NCBI GenBank assembly: GCA_963700895.1 | Contig: CAVOZI010000002.1 | Coordinates: forward strand, 62,001 to 126,000 | Source of the DNA: Anderseniella sp963700895 | Lineage (GTDB): Bacteria; Pseudomonadota; Alphaproteobacteria; Rhizobiales; Aestuariivirgaceae | Length of the DNA stretch: 64,000 nt | Direction of reading: 5' to 3' | In this document: positions 40,838 to 50,870 of the stretch, piece by piece | Numbering within the stretch: position 1 is the stretch's first letter | Layout of the letters: the number at the start of each line of letters is the position of its first letter | Position numbers and translations under genes: made by a program | The notes under the pieces: generated by a model | Database searches by the model: none | The model's input: the letters and a program-made list of their open reading frames with translations, nothing else | Told to the model about the DNA's origin: nothing

Positions 40838-43513
40838 TTATCCAGCATCTGAACCTACCAGGATCTCACGCTTGCCGGCGTGATTGGCAGCAGAAATCAG
40901 GCCTTCCTGCTCCATCCGTTCGATGAGGCTCGCAGCCTTGTTGTAGCCAACCGACAGCCGGCGCTGGATGTAACTGGTTGAAACCTTCTTGTCGCGCAGC
41001 ACTACTGCCACCGCCTGATCATACAGCTCATCACCGGAGGAACCGCCACCGATGTCCGAGCCGAAGCTGCCCGGGTCTGGCTCGCCGGAGTCCTCGGTGA
41101 CTGCCTCTACATACTCAGGCGCAGCCTGGGACTTGAGATATGCCACAATGTTCTCTACCTCGCCGTCAGACACGAACGGTCCATGCAGACGGGAGATTCG
41201 TCCACCCCCGGCCATGTAAAGCATGTCGCCCTGGCCAAGCAGTTGCTCGGCACCCTGCTCGCCGAGAATGGTGCGGCTGTCGATTTTGGACGTGACCTGG
41301 AAGGAAATGCGAGTCGGGAAGTTAGCCTTGATGGTGCCGGTGATGACGTCCACCGACGGACGCTGAGTTGCCATGATGACATGGATACCGGCGGCGCGCG
41401 CCATCTGTGCCAGACGCTGGACGGCGCCTTCGATGTCCTTGCCTGCCACCATCATGAGGTCGGCCATCTCGTCGATGATGACCACGATGAATGGCATGGG
41501 AGACATGTCCATCTGCTCTTCTTCATAGATCGGAGAGCCGGTTTCCGGATCGAAGCCAGTCTGGATTTGACGGGTGAATACCTCGCCCTTCTTCTGTGCC
41601 TGCTCGGCGCGGGTATTGTAGCCGTCAATGTTGCGAACGCCGAGCTTGGACATCTTCCGGTAGCGCTCTTCCATTTCCCGTACCGCCCATTTCAGCGCCA
41701 CCACGGCCTTGTGCGGATCGGTTACCACCGGTGCGAGAAGGTGGGGAATGCCCTCATAGACTGAAAGCTCCAGCATCTTGGGGTCGATCATGATCAGCTT
41801 GCACTTGTCCGGCGGCAACCGGAACAGCAATGACAGGATCATCGTGTTGATGCCGACCGACTTGCCCGAGCCGGTCGTGCCGGCGATCAGCAAGTGCGGC
41901 ATGCGTGCAAGGTCTGCAAAGGATGGTTCGCCGCCAATATCCTTGCCCAGCGCCATGCACAGTTTGTGCTTGGTCTTTTCAAAGTCCTCGGAGGCAAGCA
42001 GTTCGCGCAGGAACACGGTTTCACGTTTCGAATTTGGCATTTCGATGCCGATGACGTTGCGGCCGGGAACTACTGCAACGCGAACCGAGATCGCGCTCAT
42101 GGAGCGTGCGATGTCGTCTGCCAGACCGATGACTCGCGACGACTTGATTCCGGGTGCCGGCTCAAGCTCATAAAGGGTAACGACAGGGCCGGGACGCACG
42201 TTGATGATTTCGCCGCGGATGCCGAAATCCTCAAGTACGCCTTCGAGCAAGCGGGCATTCTGCTCAAGGGCATCGGCGGACAACTGGGTCTTGCCGTTTG
42301 TGACGTCAGGTTCCGCGAGCAGGCTCAGGGGCGGCAACTGGAATTCGCCGGCCTTGCCGTGCAGGAGGTCTGGTTGCATGTCACGCGCCAGCCGCCTGCC
42401 TTGCCTTATTGGCTGTGCCGGTGCCTGGACGCGCACTGGCGTGGTCTCGACAGGCTCTACAGCGTTGGGCGCAAAGCCCGTTTCAATGGTGTCCTGTGCG
42501 TTGGACCAGTCTTGTTCAGCCTCGTCCTGCCATTCCGGTGCGCCAAGTTCCGGTTCTCTGGCAGCAGCCAGTTCAGCCCCGGCCAACCGTGGTTCGATGC
42601 GGTCCTCGCCAAGCGGTGCCCGGCGCGCAAGAAACGCCGGGATGTCGTCGGGCATGTTTTCCTGGGGCTTGATCCATGTCGGTTGGGCCGATTGCCTTTC
42701 GCGCAGACGAGTGAGCAAGGTAGGCCTTGAACCGCGCTGATCCAGCTGGGGTTCCGCCTGCTGCCAGGCCGGATCGTCTTCACGGGATACGATGGAGCTG
42801 CCGGACTGACCCGGTTCGTTTGCATAGCGATCGCGCAGGGCGCCAACGGATTGTGCGATGCGGCTGGAGGCTACCATGGCCTTTGTTCCGATTACCGAAG
42901 TCGGCTTGCGGAGCCCTGCTATGGCAACTCCGATCGAACGTGGTGGAATGCCTGCGGCCATGCATGCAGTCCACGTCGCGGCGATCAAGCAGATCGTGGC
43001 AGCGGCCAGGTCGGACATCCAGTCGTAGATGAAAAGCTTCGGCAATGAGGTGAGCAGGAGGCTGATGGAGTCGCCGGCCGTTCCTCCAAGCCCAGGCCCC
43101 ATTGGCCAGTTTTCCGGCAGCGGCAAGTACGACAGGAACCCCGCCGCGGACAGTACCGAAGCCATATAGGCAGGAATGCGCATCCGCCAGCGGCCAAGCG
43201 GGTTGTGAAACATTATCACGATTGCCCAGAAGGCCGGGATGCCTACCATGACGGCGCAAGCAAGTGCCAGCCAGCTCACCAGCTTGTCAGCCACCACGGC
43301 GCCCGTATACCCCAACGCATTCTGGACGGTACCATCAGCGGCATTGCTCCATGAAGGGTCCGATACCGACCAGGTTGCAAGCATCACCGTCACGCATGCC
43401 AGTGCACCCAGCAGAAGCAAGCCCTTCAGCTCCATCAGCCGTCGGCTAATGAAGGTTCTGAGGCCGTCGGGAATGGCGTTCTGCTTGTTGGCAGTCGACT
43501 GGCTGCGCGGCAT
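40838..43513 (-). CDS. ftsK: DNA translocase FtsK
   Basis: Septal DNA pump that clears and orients the terminus at division. The 891-residue protein has four N-terminal membrane helices (about 25-190) and a variable linker. The RecA-like motor has Walker A in IAGTTGSGKSVGIN (near residue 548), VVIIDEMADLMM and ATQRPSVDVITG. The C-terminal gamma winged helix (SYIQRRLSVGYNKAASLIERMEQ) reads polar guide sequences. It leads the ftsK-lolA-xth row. A perfect CtrA box lies 91-105 bases upstream. Confidence 0.97.
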   Translation of the reverse strand: MPRSQSTANKQNAIPDGLRTFISRRLMELKGLLLLGALACVTVMLATWSVSDPSWSNAADGTVQNALGYTGAVVADKLVSWLALACAVMVGIPAFWAIVIMFHNPLGRWRMRIPAYMASVLSAAGFLSYLPLPENWPMGPGLGGTAGDSISLLLTSLPKLFIYDWMSDLAAATICLIAATWTACMAAGIPPRSIGVAIAGLRKPTSVIGTKAMVASSRIAQSVGALRDRYANEPGQSGSSIVSREDDPAWQQAEPQLDQRGSRPTLLTRLRERQSAQPTWIKPQENMPDDIPAFLARRAPLGEDRIEPRLAGAELAAAREPELGAPEWQDEAEQDWSNAQDTIETGFAPNAVEPVETTPVRVQAPAQPIRQGRRLARDMQPDLLHGKAGEFQLPPLSLLAEPDVTNGKTQLSADALEQNARLLEGVLEDFGIRGEIINVRPGPVVTLYELEPAPGIKSSRVIGLADDIARSMSAISVRVAVVPGRNVIGIEMPNSKRETVFLRELLASEDFEKTKHKLCMALGKDIGGEPSFADLARMPHLLIAGTTGSGKSVGINTMILSLLFRLPPDKCKLIMIDPKMLELSVYEGIPHLLAPVVTDPHKAVVALKWAVREMEERYRKMSKLGVRNIDGYNTRAEQAQKKGEVFTRQIQTGFDPETGSPIYEEEQMDMSPMPFIVVIIDEMADLMMVAGKDIEGAVQRLAQMARAAGIHVIMATQRPSVDVITGTIKANFPTRISFQVTSKIDSRTILGEQGAEQLLGQGDMLYMAGGGRISRLHGPFVSDGEVENIVAYLKSQAAPEYVEAVTEDSGEPDPGSFGSDIGGGSSGDELYDQAVAVVLRDKKVSTSYIQRRLSVGYNKAASLIERMEQEGLISAANHAGKREILVGSDAG

Positions 43514-43603
43514 GTATGCTGCTCCGGAATGCGAACTGGCAAAGTTCCCCCCTCCAGTGAGGCGGGCCTTTCAAAACTGCGTCAGACTGTGGGCCTCGTA
43601 TGG

Positions 43604-43618
43604 TTAAGACCTCGTTAA
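43604..43618 (-). promoter_or_regulatory. CtrA box (TTAA-N7-TTAA) upstream of ftsK
   Basis: On the minus strand the sequence TTAACGAGGTCTTAA fits the full CtrA consensus TTAA-N7-TTAA with no mismatch. Its second half continues as TTAACCAT, the extended half-site. It sits about 90 bases before the ftsK ATG, where cell-cycle control of a division gene would act. Confidence 0.7.
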
Positions 43619-43638
43619 GCTTTGCCAGTTTTGTGCAC

Positions 43639-43671
43639 AAAAAACCCCGGAAGGACATGATCCTTCCGGGG
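43639..43671 (-). terminator. Intrinsic terminator of the glnK-amtB transcript
   Basis: An 11-base perfect stem (CCCCGGAAGGA against TCCTTCCGGGG, five-base loop) is followed on the minus strand by six T residues. It begins 46 bases after the amtB stop, so it ends the glnK-amtB transcript before the ftsK regulatory region. Confidence 0.92.
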
Positions 43672-43716
43672 GTCTGCAATCGATGATCTGGCCTGTTCAA
43701 TCAGGCCGGATGTGGG

Positions 43717-45057
<1,341 letters not shown>

Positions 45058-45068
45058 CTTGTTAGCCC

Positions 45069-45407
45069 TCACAATGCTTCTTCGCCGGACTCGCCAGTGC
45101 GGATGCGCACGGCGTTTTCCAGGTCAATGACGAAAATTTTTCCGTCGCCTATCTGGCCTGTTCTGCCAGCCTCGGCGATCGCTTCGACTGCTTTGGCCGC
45201 CAGCTTGTTGCTGAGCGCGAGTTCAACCTTGATCTTGGGCAGGTAAGAGACTTCGTATTCAGCCCCACGGTAGATCTCCGTATGGCCTTTCTGGCGTCCA
45301 TGCCCCTTCACTTCGCTCACCGTCATGCCTTCGACACCGATGGCGGACAGCGCGGTGCGCACTTCCTCCAGCCGGTGCGGCTTGATGATCGAGATGATAT
45401 ATTTCAT
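45069..45407 (-). CDS. glnK: Nitrogen regulatory protein P-II (GlnK)
   Basis: A 112-residue trimeric signal protein that reports nitrogen, ATP and 2-oxoglutarate status and controls AmtB. The T-loop GRQKGHTEIYRGAEY carries the uridylylation site Tyr51. The C-terminal signature TGQIGDGKIFV is intact. The ATG at 45407 is preferred to 45413 because GGAG lies six bases before it. It heads the glnK-amtB operon, preceded by a sigma-54-type promoter. Confidence 0.97.
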   Translation of the reverse strand: MKYIISIIKPHRLEEVRTALSAIGVEGMTVSEVKGHGRQKGHTEIYRGAEYEVSYLPKIKVELALSNKLAAKAVEAIAEAGRTGQIGDGKIFVIDLENAVRIRTGESGEEAL

Positions 45408-45470
45408 GTGCATCTCCCATGTTGCCTGTCACTACTTTGCCGAGCGGCAGCAGTGTCGGGAGATTTCCAT

Positions 45471-45486
45471 TTCAAGGTGTGTGCCA
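45471..45486 (-). promoter_or_regulatory. Sigma-54 (RpoN) promoter of glnK-amtB
   Basis: TGGCACACACCTTGAA fits TGGCAC-N5-TTGC(A/T) with exact spacing and one change, A instead of C in the -12 element. It ends 64 bases before the glnK ATG. This is the promoter class expected for nitrogen-controlled glnK-amtB with NtrC. No clear paired NtrC site is visible in the AT-rich DNA upstream (45540-45595). Confidence 0.65.
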
Positions 45487-45595
45487 GACTCAGCGAATCT
45501 TCAACCGCTTGAATCAAAACGTGTTTTAAGAGCAGTTGATATACTTGGCACTGCAATTTAGTCTAAAAATTATGCAAACACAGATTTTTGCCTAA

Positions 45596-46468
45596 TTATT
45601 GTTCTCCAACTAGGCGGATGAAGCCTTGCTGACTCACCGTGGCGCAAAGGCTGCCTGACCGGTTGTAGATCCTGACATGACCAAGTCCCATACCTGCTTC
45701 CGTGGCGAGGCTGTCGTGGGTTGCCAGAAGCCAGTCTGACCAGTCGGGTTCGGCATGCTGCCATAGCGCGTGATCGAGACTGGCCATACTCAGGGCAGGG
45801 TCGAAGAAGTTGCGTCCGTGCGGCCGCAAGCTGGCATTGAGGACCGGCATATCGGACAGATAAGCAAGTAGTGCCGTGTTCCACGCGGAATGGGGCGCTT
45901 GTCCTGATCGCAAACGGAACCACATCAGCATTGGTTCGCCGGGTTCGTCCGTTGCGAACAGGAACTGTTCAGCGCGCACGGGGCGCAACTCGAAAACCTT
46001 TGGTCGCGACAGGTATTTCAGCGTGTTCTCTGTCAGACGCCCGGTGTATTGCGCGCAAATCGCAGGTTCATCCGGTAGCAACTCGGGGTCAGGCGCCACT
46101 GGCATATCCGGTGCGAAGTACAGTCCTCCTGCCTCGTTGCGGAAGGAAATGCCTGCAACGAACACAGGCTTGCCGAGTTGTTCAAGCGTGAGCCGGCGAT
46201 GCGCGATGGACCGTCCATCCAGCAACCTTTCAACTGATATCGTTATCGGCTCTGTGGTGTTGCCAGGACGCAGAAAATTGCCGTGCAGCGCGTGAAGCTT
46301 CTTGCCGTTAGGGACGGTCAACTCGGCGGCGCGCACCGCATGCGCCAGGAGCAGGCCACCGTAGATCCGCCGCCAGCCGATTGCCGGGCTGCGGCTTCGA
46401 AACAGGTTGTCCTCCAGCTGCTCAAGATGGAAACTGGAGATAACCTGATCATATTCCGACACGGCCAT
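45596..46468 (-). CDS. tesB: Acyl-CoA thioesterase II (TesB)
   Basis: Hydrolyses medium- and long-chain acyl-CoA. The 290-residue double-hotdog protein has IYGGLLLAHAVRAAELTV, LHGNFLRPGNTTEPI, RRLTLEQLGKPVFVAGISF and in the second half ASLDHALWQHAEPDWSDWLLATHDS, matching the TesB catalytic Asp/Ser-Thr/Gln region. It diverges from the UbiH-family gene across 41 bases. Confidence 0.93.
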   Translation of the reverse strand: MAVSEYDQVISSFHLEQLEDNLFRSRSPAIGWRRIYGGLLLAHAVRAAELTVPNGKKLHALHGNFLRPGNTTEPITISVERLLDGRSIAHRRLTLEQLGKPVFVAGISFRNEAGGLYFAPDMPVAPDPELLPDEPAICAQYTGRLTENTLKYLSRPKVFELRPVRAEQFLFATDEPGEPMLMWFRLRSGQAPHSAWNTALLAYLSDMPVLNASLRPHGRNFFDPALSMASLDHALWQHAEPDWSDWLLATHDSLATEAGMGLGHVRIYNRSGSLCATVSQQGFIRLVGEQ

Positions 46469-46509
46469 TCACCCTCCTGCACATCAGCACAGCGACCAGA
46501 TAACCCCGC

Positions 46510-47754
46510 ATGACAAATCCTACGACATATGACGTCATCATTACCGGTGCGGGGCTTGCCGGACTGACCTGCGCTCTTGCCCTGTCCGGACCGCATCTGT
46601 CCATACCCTTGCGCACCCTTGTCGTGGATGCCGGCCCGCCGCTTGATCAGCGTGACCATTCTGCAGATACGCGAGGCTCGGCCATAACATTCGGATCACG
46701 AAACCTGCTGCAGGCGCTGGGTATCTGGCAAACTGTCGCCAGTGACGCGCAGCCATTCAAGCGCATCATTGTCACCGATGCGCGTTCAAATGCCGATACC
46801 GCTCCTGTGCTTCTCAACTTCATGCCAGACAACGCCTCGGACACCTCATCCGCATGGATGCTGGAGAATGGCAAATTGCTGGAAGCCCTGACGGGCGCGG
46901 TACTGAAATGCACCAACATCGATGTTGCCACCGGTGCGCTCGTGACCAGCTTCGAGCATGGCAACAAACTGGCGCGAATCAAGACGGCGGAGGGACGGTC
47001 ATACGATGCAAAGCTGCTTATCGCAGCCGATGGCCGGAATTCCGCGGCGCGGCGTCAAGCTGGAATAGAGACCGCCAGCTGGGCTTATGATCAATCCGCG
47101 ATCACGCTGACCATCAATCATGCTGAACCCCATCATGGCTGTGCGGAAGAGCACTTCAGGCAGAATGGGCCGCTGGCCATATTGCCGCTGACCGGAAACC
47201 GGTCATCGCTGGTCTGGGTGGAGGCGACTGCCGAAACGGACAGGATCATGGCGCTGGACGACAGCCGCTTCCTTGACGAGTTGAAACAGCGGATCGGCCA
47301 TCATCTGGGCGACATCACGCTCGCCAGCGGCAGGACGTCTTGGCCGCTTGGTCTGCAGATCGCCAAAAACTTCACGTCCACCAGGCTGGCGCTGATTGGC
47401 GACGCGGCCCATGTCATCCACCCGATTGCCGGACTCGGATTCAACCTGGGGCTCAAGGACATTGCGGCCATCGCCGAGTGCGTCCTGCTCCAGGCGCGCC
47501 GTGGTCAGGACATTGGAGGTCAGGCAACGCTTGGTGAGTACGAAAGCTGGCGGCGCGCCGATACGCTTATCGTTGCCGGCATGTGCGATGCGCTGGCCAG
47601 GGTGTTCTCCAATGACATCACCCCGCTGGCCCTGGCGCGGCAGGCGGGCCTCAGGCTCGTGAACAACCTGCCGCCGTTGAAACGTTTCTTTCTGGACCGG
47701 GCCGCAGGAACAGCTGGCCGCCAACCTGCGCTCATGACAGGTGGCAGGATCTAA
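46510..47754 (+). CDS. UbiH/UbiF/COQ6-family FAD-dependent hydroxylase
   Basis: A 414-residue flavin monooxygenase of ubiquinone synthesis. The FAD-binding VIITGAGLAGLTCALALSG is N-terminal, the DG motif is in LLIAADGRNSAARR, and the GD motif is in LALIGDAAHVIHPIAGLGFNLGLKDI, the family signature. It hydroxylates one ring position of the ubiquinone precursor; which position cannot be read from the sequence, because alphaproteobacterial UbiH, UbiF and UbiL overlap in range. Its stop is three bases from the convergent DUF971 stop. Confidence 0.92.
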   Translation: MTNPTTYDVIITGAGLAGLTCALALSGPHLSIPLRTLVVDAGPPLDQRDHSADTRGSAITFGSRNLLQALGIWQTVASDAQPFKRIIVTDARSNADTAPVLLNFMPDNASDTSSAWMLENGKLLEALTGAVLKCTNIDVATGALVTSFEHGNKLARIKTAEGRSYDAKLLIAADGRNSAARRQAGIETASWAYDQSAITLTINHAEPHHGCAEEHFRQNGPLAILPLTGNRSSLVWVEATAETDRIMALDDSRFLDELKQRIGHHLGDITLASGRTSWPLGLQIAKNFTSTRLALIGDAAHVIHPIAGLGFNLGLKDIAAIAECVLLQARRGQDIGGQATLGEYESWRRADTLIVAGMCDALARVFSNDITPLALARQAGLRLVNNLPPLKRFFLDRAAGTAGRQPALMTGGRI

Positions 47755-47757
47755 CCA

Positions 47758-48126
47758 TTAGCGCTGGCGCGATTTACCCTCGCTCTGCAACCGATCCAGA
47801 TAAGCTGTCCATATGGTTTCGCGTTCCCTGCCGAGCTTGAGCAGGTAGTCCCAGCTGTATATGCCGGTCGAGTGCATGTCGTCGAAAGTCAGCCGGACCG
47901 CATAGTTGCCGACCGGTTCAACCTTGATTATCGACACGTCGGACTTGCCGCCGACGCAGACCTTCTGGTCAGCGCCATGCCCTTGTACTTCGGCACTCGG
48001 GCTTTCAACTCGCAGGTACTCGGCATCAAGGCTGTGGTTCTCGCCGTTGTTGAAACTGACGATCAGCCGCCGGCCCTTGTCCTGCAGGCGGAGCTCTTCT
48101 GGCCAGATGTCGTCATTTGTCAGCAT
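47758..48126 (-). CDS. DUF971 (GBBH-like N-terminal domain) protein
   Basis: A 122-residue single-domain protein: IWPEELRLQDKGRRLIVSFNNGENHSLDAEYLRVESPSAEV, then a central part with VGNYAVRLTFDDMHSTGIYSWDYL. This is the DUF971 domain that also forms the N-terminus of gamma-butyrobetaine hydroxylase and is sometimes joined to iron-sulfur scaffolds. Function unknown here. The ATG at 48126 comes just after the Trm112 gene; 48138 is an alternative. It is the last gene of the prdX-cnoX-LON-Trm112-DUF971 row. Confidence 0.88.
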   Translation of the reverse strand: MLTNDDIWPEELRLQDKGRRLIVSFNNGENHSLDAEYLRVESPSAEVQGHGADQKVCVGGKSDVSIIKVEPVGNYAVRLTFDDMHSTGIYSWDYLLKLGRERETIWTAYLDRLQSEGKSRQR

Positions 48127-48130
48127 GCAA

Positions 48131-48337
48131 TCACTCATCCAGTTCCCTGGCTTCCTCGACCAGCATGATGGGAATGCCATCCCTGATCGGGTATGCCAGA
48201 CGCGCCTGGTCAGACACCAGTTCCTGCCGGGTCTCGTCGTACCGCAACGGCCGCCGCGTAACGGGGCAAACAAGCACCTCCAGCAGCCACGGATCGGCTT
48301 TGCGTTCTGATTCCCGCACCTCGTCTTCAGCCGTCAT
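48131..48337 (-). CDS. Trm112-family protein
   Basis: A 68-residue protein of the Trm112/UPF0434 type: DPWLLEVLVCPVTRRPLRYD, then ELVSDQARLAYPIRDGIPIMLVEEAREL. In eukaryotes Trm112 activates several methyltransferases; the bacterial role is less clear. Only one of the four zinc cysteines of the eukaryotic protein is present, as in many bacterial members. It lies 18 bases after the LON-domain gene and 4 bases before DUF971. Confidence 0.93.
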   Translation of the reverse strand: MTAEDEVRESERKADPWLLEVLVCPVTRRPLRYDETRQELVSDQARLAYPIRDGIPIMLVEEARELDE

Positions 48338-48355
48338 TCTTGCTGCCTCATCGGG

Positions 48356-49054
48356 CTACTGGACCGAACCGTTGTCATTGCTGCCAAACGGTTGTTCGAT
48401 GGACATCCTGGTCAATGCCACAAGCGTCGTGGTGCGTTCACGCAGGTCAGCCGCCTCGAGCACGGCCTGCTTCTCGCGAGGACTGAAAGAACCAATCATG
48501 ACGAGCGTGTTGATCAGTGTCGGGGTTGGCGCAGAGACGATCTCGTTCCAGTCCGCCCGCATCGACCTGGCCTTGAGGAACTGATCAAGGCTGTTCAGCA
48601 AGTCCTGCCGTTCCGTGTCGCTTTCGCCAAGAAATTCCTCGGTCAAATCGGTTGCAAATGCCGAGTAATCCGCCTTTACAGTGCGGTAAGGCTTTGAGCC
48701 GCCAAGCTCCTGAAAGACATGGAACCGGCAGATGCCGGACAACACGATCTGGATTGGTCCGTCGCCACTTTCGTGAAACGACGTGATCCGGCCCGCGCAT
48801 CCCACATTGTAAAGCTCTGGCGGTGCTGCGGCGGAGGAAAGCGATGGGTCCTGTTCGCTATCCATGTGACGCGGCTGTATCATGCCAATCAACCGGTGGC
48901 TGGCGAGCGAGTCGGCGAGCATCTGGAGGTAGCGCGGTTCGAAAATGTTCAGCGGCAAGTCACCTCCGGGGAGCAGGACCGCGCCCGGAAGCGGAAAGAT
49001 CGGCAACTGGACAGGCAGATCCGTCTCCGACTTGTATGTCTCGACTGAGGGCAT
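48356..49054 (-). CDS. LON peptidase substrate-binding domain protein
   Basis: A 232-residue protein equivalent to the N-terminal domain of Lon without ATPase or protease parts: LPIFPLPGAVLLPGGDLPLNIFEPRYLQML, LIGMIQP, then VGCAGRITSFHESGDGPIQIVLSGICRFHV and a helical C-terminus (NSLDQFLKARSMRADW). It may bind substrates or partners. It starts 28 bases after the cnoX-like gene, so it is co-transcribed with a chaperone-type protein. Confidence 0.92.
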   Translation of the reverse strand: MPSVETYKSETDLPVQLPIFPLPGAVLLPGGDLPLNIFEPRYLQMLADSLASHRLIGMIQPRHMDSEQDPSLSSAAAPPELYNVGCAGRITSFHESGDGPIQIVLSGICRFHVFQELGGSKPYRTVKADYSAFATDLTEEFLGESDTERQDLLNSLDQFLKARSMRADWNEIVSAPTPTLINTLVMIGSFSPREKQAVLEAADLRERTTTLVALTRMSIEQPFGSNDNGSVQ

Positions 49055-49082
49055 GGGCTCTGTTCCGGTCCGATCTGACAGT

Positions 49083-50033
49083 TCACGCGAACAATATGGA
49101 CGAAAGCCGGCGGCGCCCCGCAATTGTGAGCGAATTGGTTGAACCCCACGCCTCGAAGAATGTCAGAAGCTGCTTGCGGGCTGCCTCGTCGTTCCAGGCA
49201 CGGTCCTTCTCGATAATCGTCAGCACGTGGTCAAGCGCTTCCTCGCGCTGTCCGGCAGCATTCAATGCAATTGCCAGATCAAGGCGTGACTGATGATCTG
49301 CTGAATCGGCTTCGATCGCCGAACGCAAACGGCCAATCTCCTGACTGTCGACTGGCGTTTCAGCGACCTCCAGCGCTGCGAGCGCTCCGGAGATCGAGGC
49401 ATCCGAGCGCAACTGCTCGGGGAGGGCATCAGCCAGCCGCCTCGCCTCCGCCAACTCGTCCATACCAATCAGGCACTTGATCTGGCCGGCGAGAGCGCGC
49501 GGTTCCTCGGGAGCGGCCTGAAGCGCCGCGTCAAACATCGCAAACGCCTGCTCCCAGGCTTCCGCGGCCATTGCTTGGCCGGCCTGCTCGAAAAGCTGAT
49601 CCAGCTGATCTGCCAGGCCGCCGTGGCCCTTGACCAACTTGTCGACAAACTTCCGCAGTTCCGATTCCGGCAATGCCCCCATGAAGCCGTCCACAGGCTG
49701 TCCTTCGGCAAATGCATAGACCGCCGGGATCGACTGAATGCGCATCTGCTGGGCAAGCTGCTGATTGGTGTCGATATTGATCTTGACCATGCGGACCTTG
49801 CCGCGGGCTTCCCGAACGATCTTCTCCAGAACCGGGCCCAGCTGCTTGCAAGGGCCACACCAAGGCGCCCAGAAATCCACAATCACCGGCACGGAACGCG
49901 ATGCCTCGATCACGTCTGCCATGAAGTGAGCCGTGTCCGATTCCTTTATGACCTCGGCGCCAGTGCCGTTGGCGGGCGCGGTTCCTGCGGACGTATTGAA
50001 GCTGGTGCCCATCGAGAATGAATTATCCGACAT
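49083..50033 (-). CDS. Thioredoxin-domain co-chaperone (CnoX/YbbN-like)
   Basis: A 316-residue protein with a thioredoxin domain (VIVDFWAPWCGPCKQLGPVLEK, VKINIDTNQQLAQQMRIQSIPAVYAF) and a C-terminal tetratricopeptide-like half (FEQAGQAMAAEAWEQAFAMFDAALQAAPEEPRALAG). This is the CnoX/YbbN plan, known to protect proteins from hypochlorous acid and hand them to GroEL. The CGPC motif is intact, so redox activity is also possible. The ATG at 50033 starts the protein; the frame is open upstream. Confidence 0.92.
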   Translation of the reverse strand: MSDNSFSMGTSFNTSAGTAPANGTGAEVIKESDTAHFMADVIEASRSVPVIVDFWAPWCGPCKQLGPVLEKIVREARGKVRMVKINIDTNQQLAQQMRIQSIPAVYAFAEGQPVDGFMGALPESELRKFVDKLVKGHGGLADQLDQLFEQAGQAMAAEAWEQAFAMFDAALQAAPEEPRALAGQIKCLIGMDELAEARRLADALPEQLRSDASISGALAALEVAETPVDSQEIGRLRSAIEADSADHQSRLDLAIALNAAGQREEALDHVLTIIEKDRAWNDEAARKQLLTFFEAWGSTNSLTIAGRRRLSSILFA

Positions 50034-50113
50034 ACTGCCTGTTCCTTTGGGATCCCGGATGACCGGATTGCCTTGTAACATGGGACGCGCCCGGGCCCCA
50101 TGCAACCCGGTTA

Positions 50114-50608
50114 TCAGTCGTAAAGCTTGACGATATTTGCATGATGACCGCACGATTCGATGAAACGAAGCAGGTCGCCGGGAGTCAGCGTGGTCGTCGC
50201 CGTATTCTGCAAGGGATGATAGCTGACCAGCTCACAGGCCATCATTCTGGCATCAAGCACCACATTCACCTGCCGGGATTCATCATTGATAAGGGCAAAC
50301 GGCGTGACCGAGCCGGGCTCCACGCCAAGCACCTCCTGCAACAGCTCCGCCTTGCCAAAAGAAATCCGCGCAGCCCCGATCTTCTCAGGCAAGGACTTCA
50401 GATCGATCACCGCGTCTTCCAGGCAAACCACAAGCCACAGCTGGTCCTTCTTGTCCTTCAGGAAAAGGTTCTTGCAGTGCCCCCCAGGTATGTCTCCGCG
50501 CAGCGCGCGGGCCTCTTCCACGGTGTAGACCGGCGGGTGCTCCCGTGTGGCGGCATCAATGCCCAGTGCATGCAGGCGGTCAAGCAGCTGTTCCTTGGTA
50601 GCGGGCAT
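50114..50608 (-). CDS. Prolyl-tRNA editing protein (YbaK/ProX family)
   Basis: A 164-residue free-standing trans-editing domain that deacylates mischarged tRNA-Pro. Family features: RLHALGIDAATREHPPVYTVEEA, GGHCKNLFLKDKKDQLWLVVC, the lysine-bearing ISFGKAELLQEVLGVEPGSVTPFAL, and DARMMACELVSYHPLQNTATTTL. AGGAG lies just before the ATG at 50608, which settles the start. It heads the minus-strand row and diverges from the tRNA-Gly gene. Confidence 0.93.
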   Translation of the reverse strand: MPATKEQLLDRLHALGIDAATREHPPVYTVEEARALRGDIPGGHCKNLFLKDKKDQLWLVVCLEDAVIDLKSLPEKIGAARISFGKAELLQEVLGVEPGSVTPFALINDESRQVNVVLDARMMACELVSYHPLQNTATTTLTPGDLLRFIESCGHHANIVKLYD

Positions 50609-50745
50609 GCAGTCTCCTGTTGAGGCTGTTTCATGGGCGGGAAAATTTGTCGGTCGAGAGCTATTGCATTTAGTCCGGGCTTGCGCAATATAGCGGCGCG
50701 CAAAGCAGGGTCCTTGCCGTCTGGCAGGTCCCTTACCCAATGGAC

Positions 50746-50820
50746 GCGGGCGTAGCTCAGGGGTAGAGCACAACCTTGCCAAGGTTGGGGTCGTGAGTTC
50801 GAATCTCATCGCCCGCTCCA
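50746..50820 (+). tRNA. tRNA-Gly (anticodon GCC)
   Basis: A 75-base cloverleaf with acceptor stem GCGGGCG/CGCCCGC, anticodon stem CAACC/GGTTG around TTGCCAA (anticodon GCC), the T-loop GTTCGAATC and an encoded CCA end. It reads the GGC/GGU glycine codons. It stands alone between divergent prdX and convergent prfC. Confidence 0.98.
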
Positions 50821-50870
50821 ATTTCTCCCGAAAGCAAGGTTGCTGACCGACAAAATGGAGCGGCGGTCTG

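Noticed and set aside
45552..45576. TGCA-N17-TGCA dyad as an NtrC site upstream of glnK
   Set aside because: NtrC sites have TGCAC and GTGCA arms with a much shorter spacer; the flanks here do not fit.
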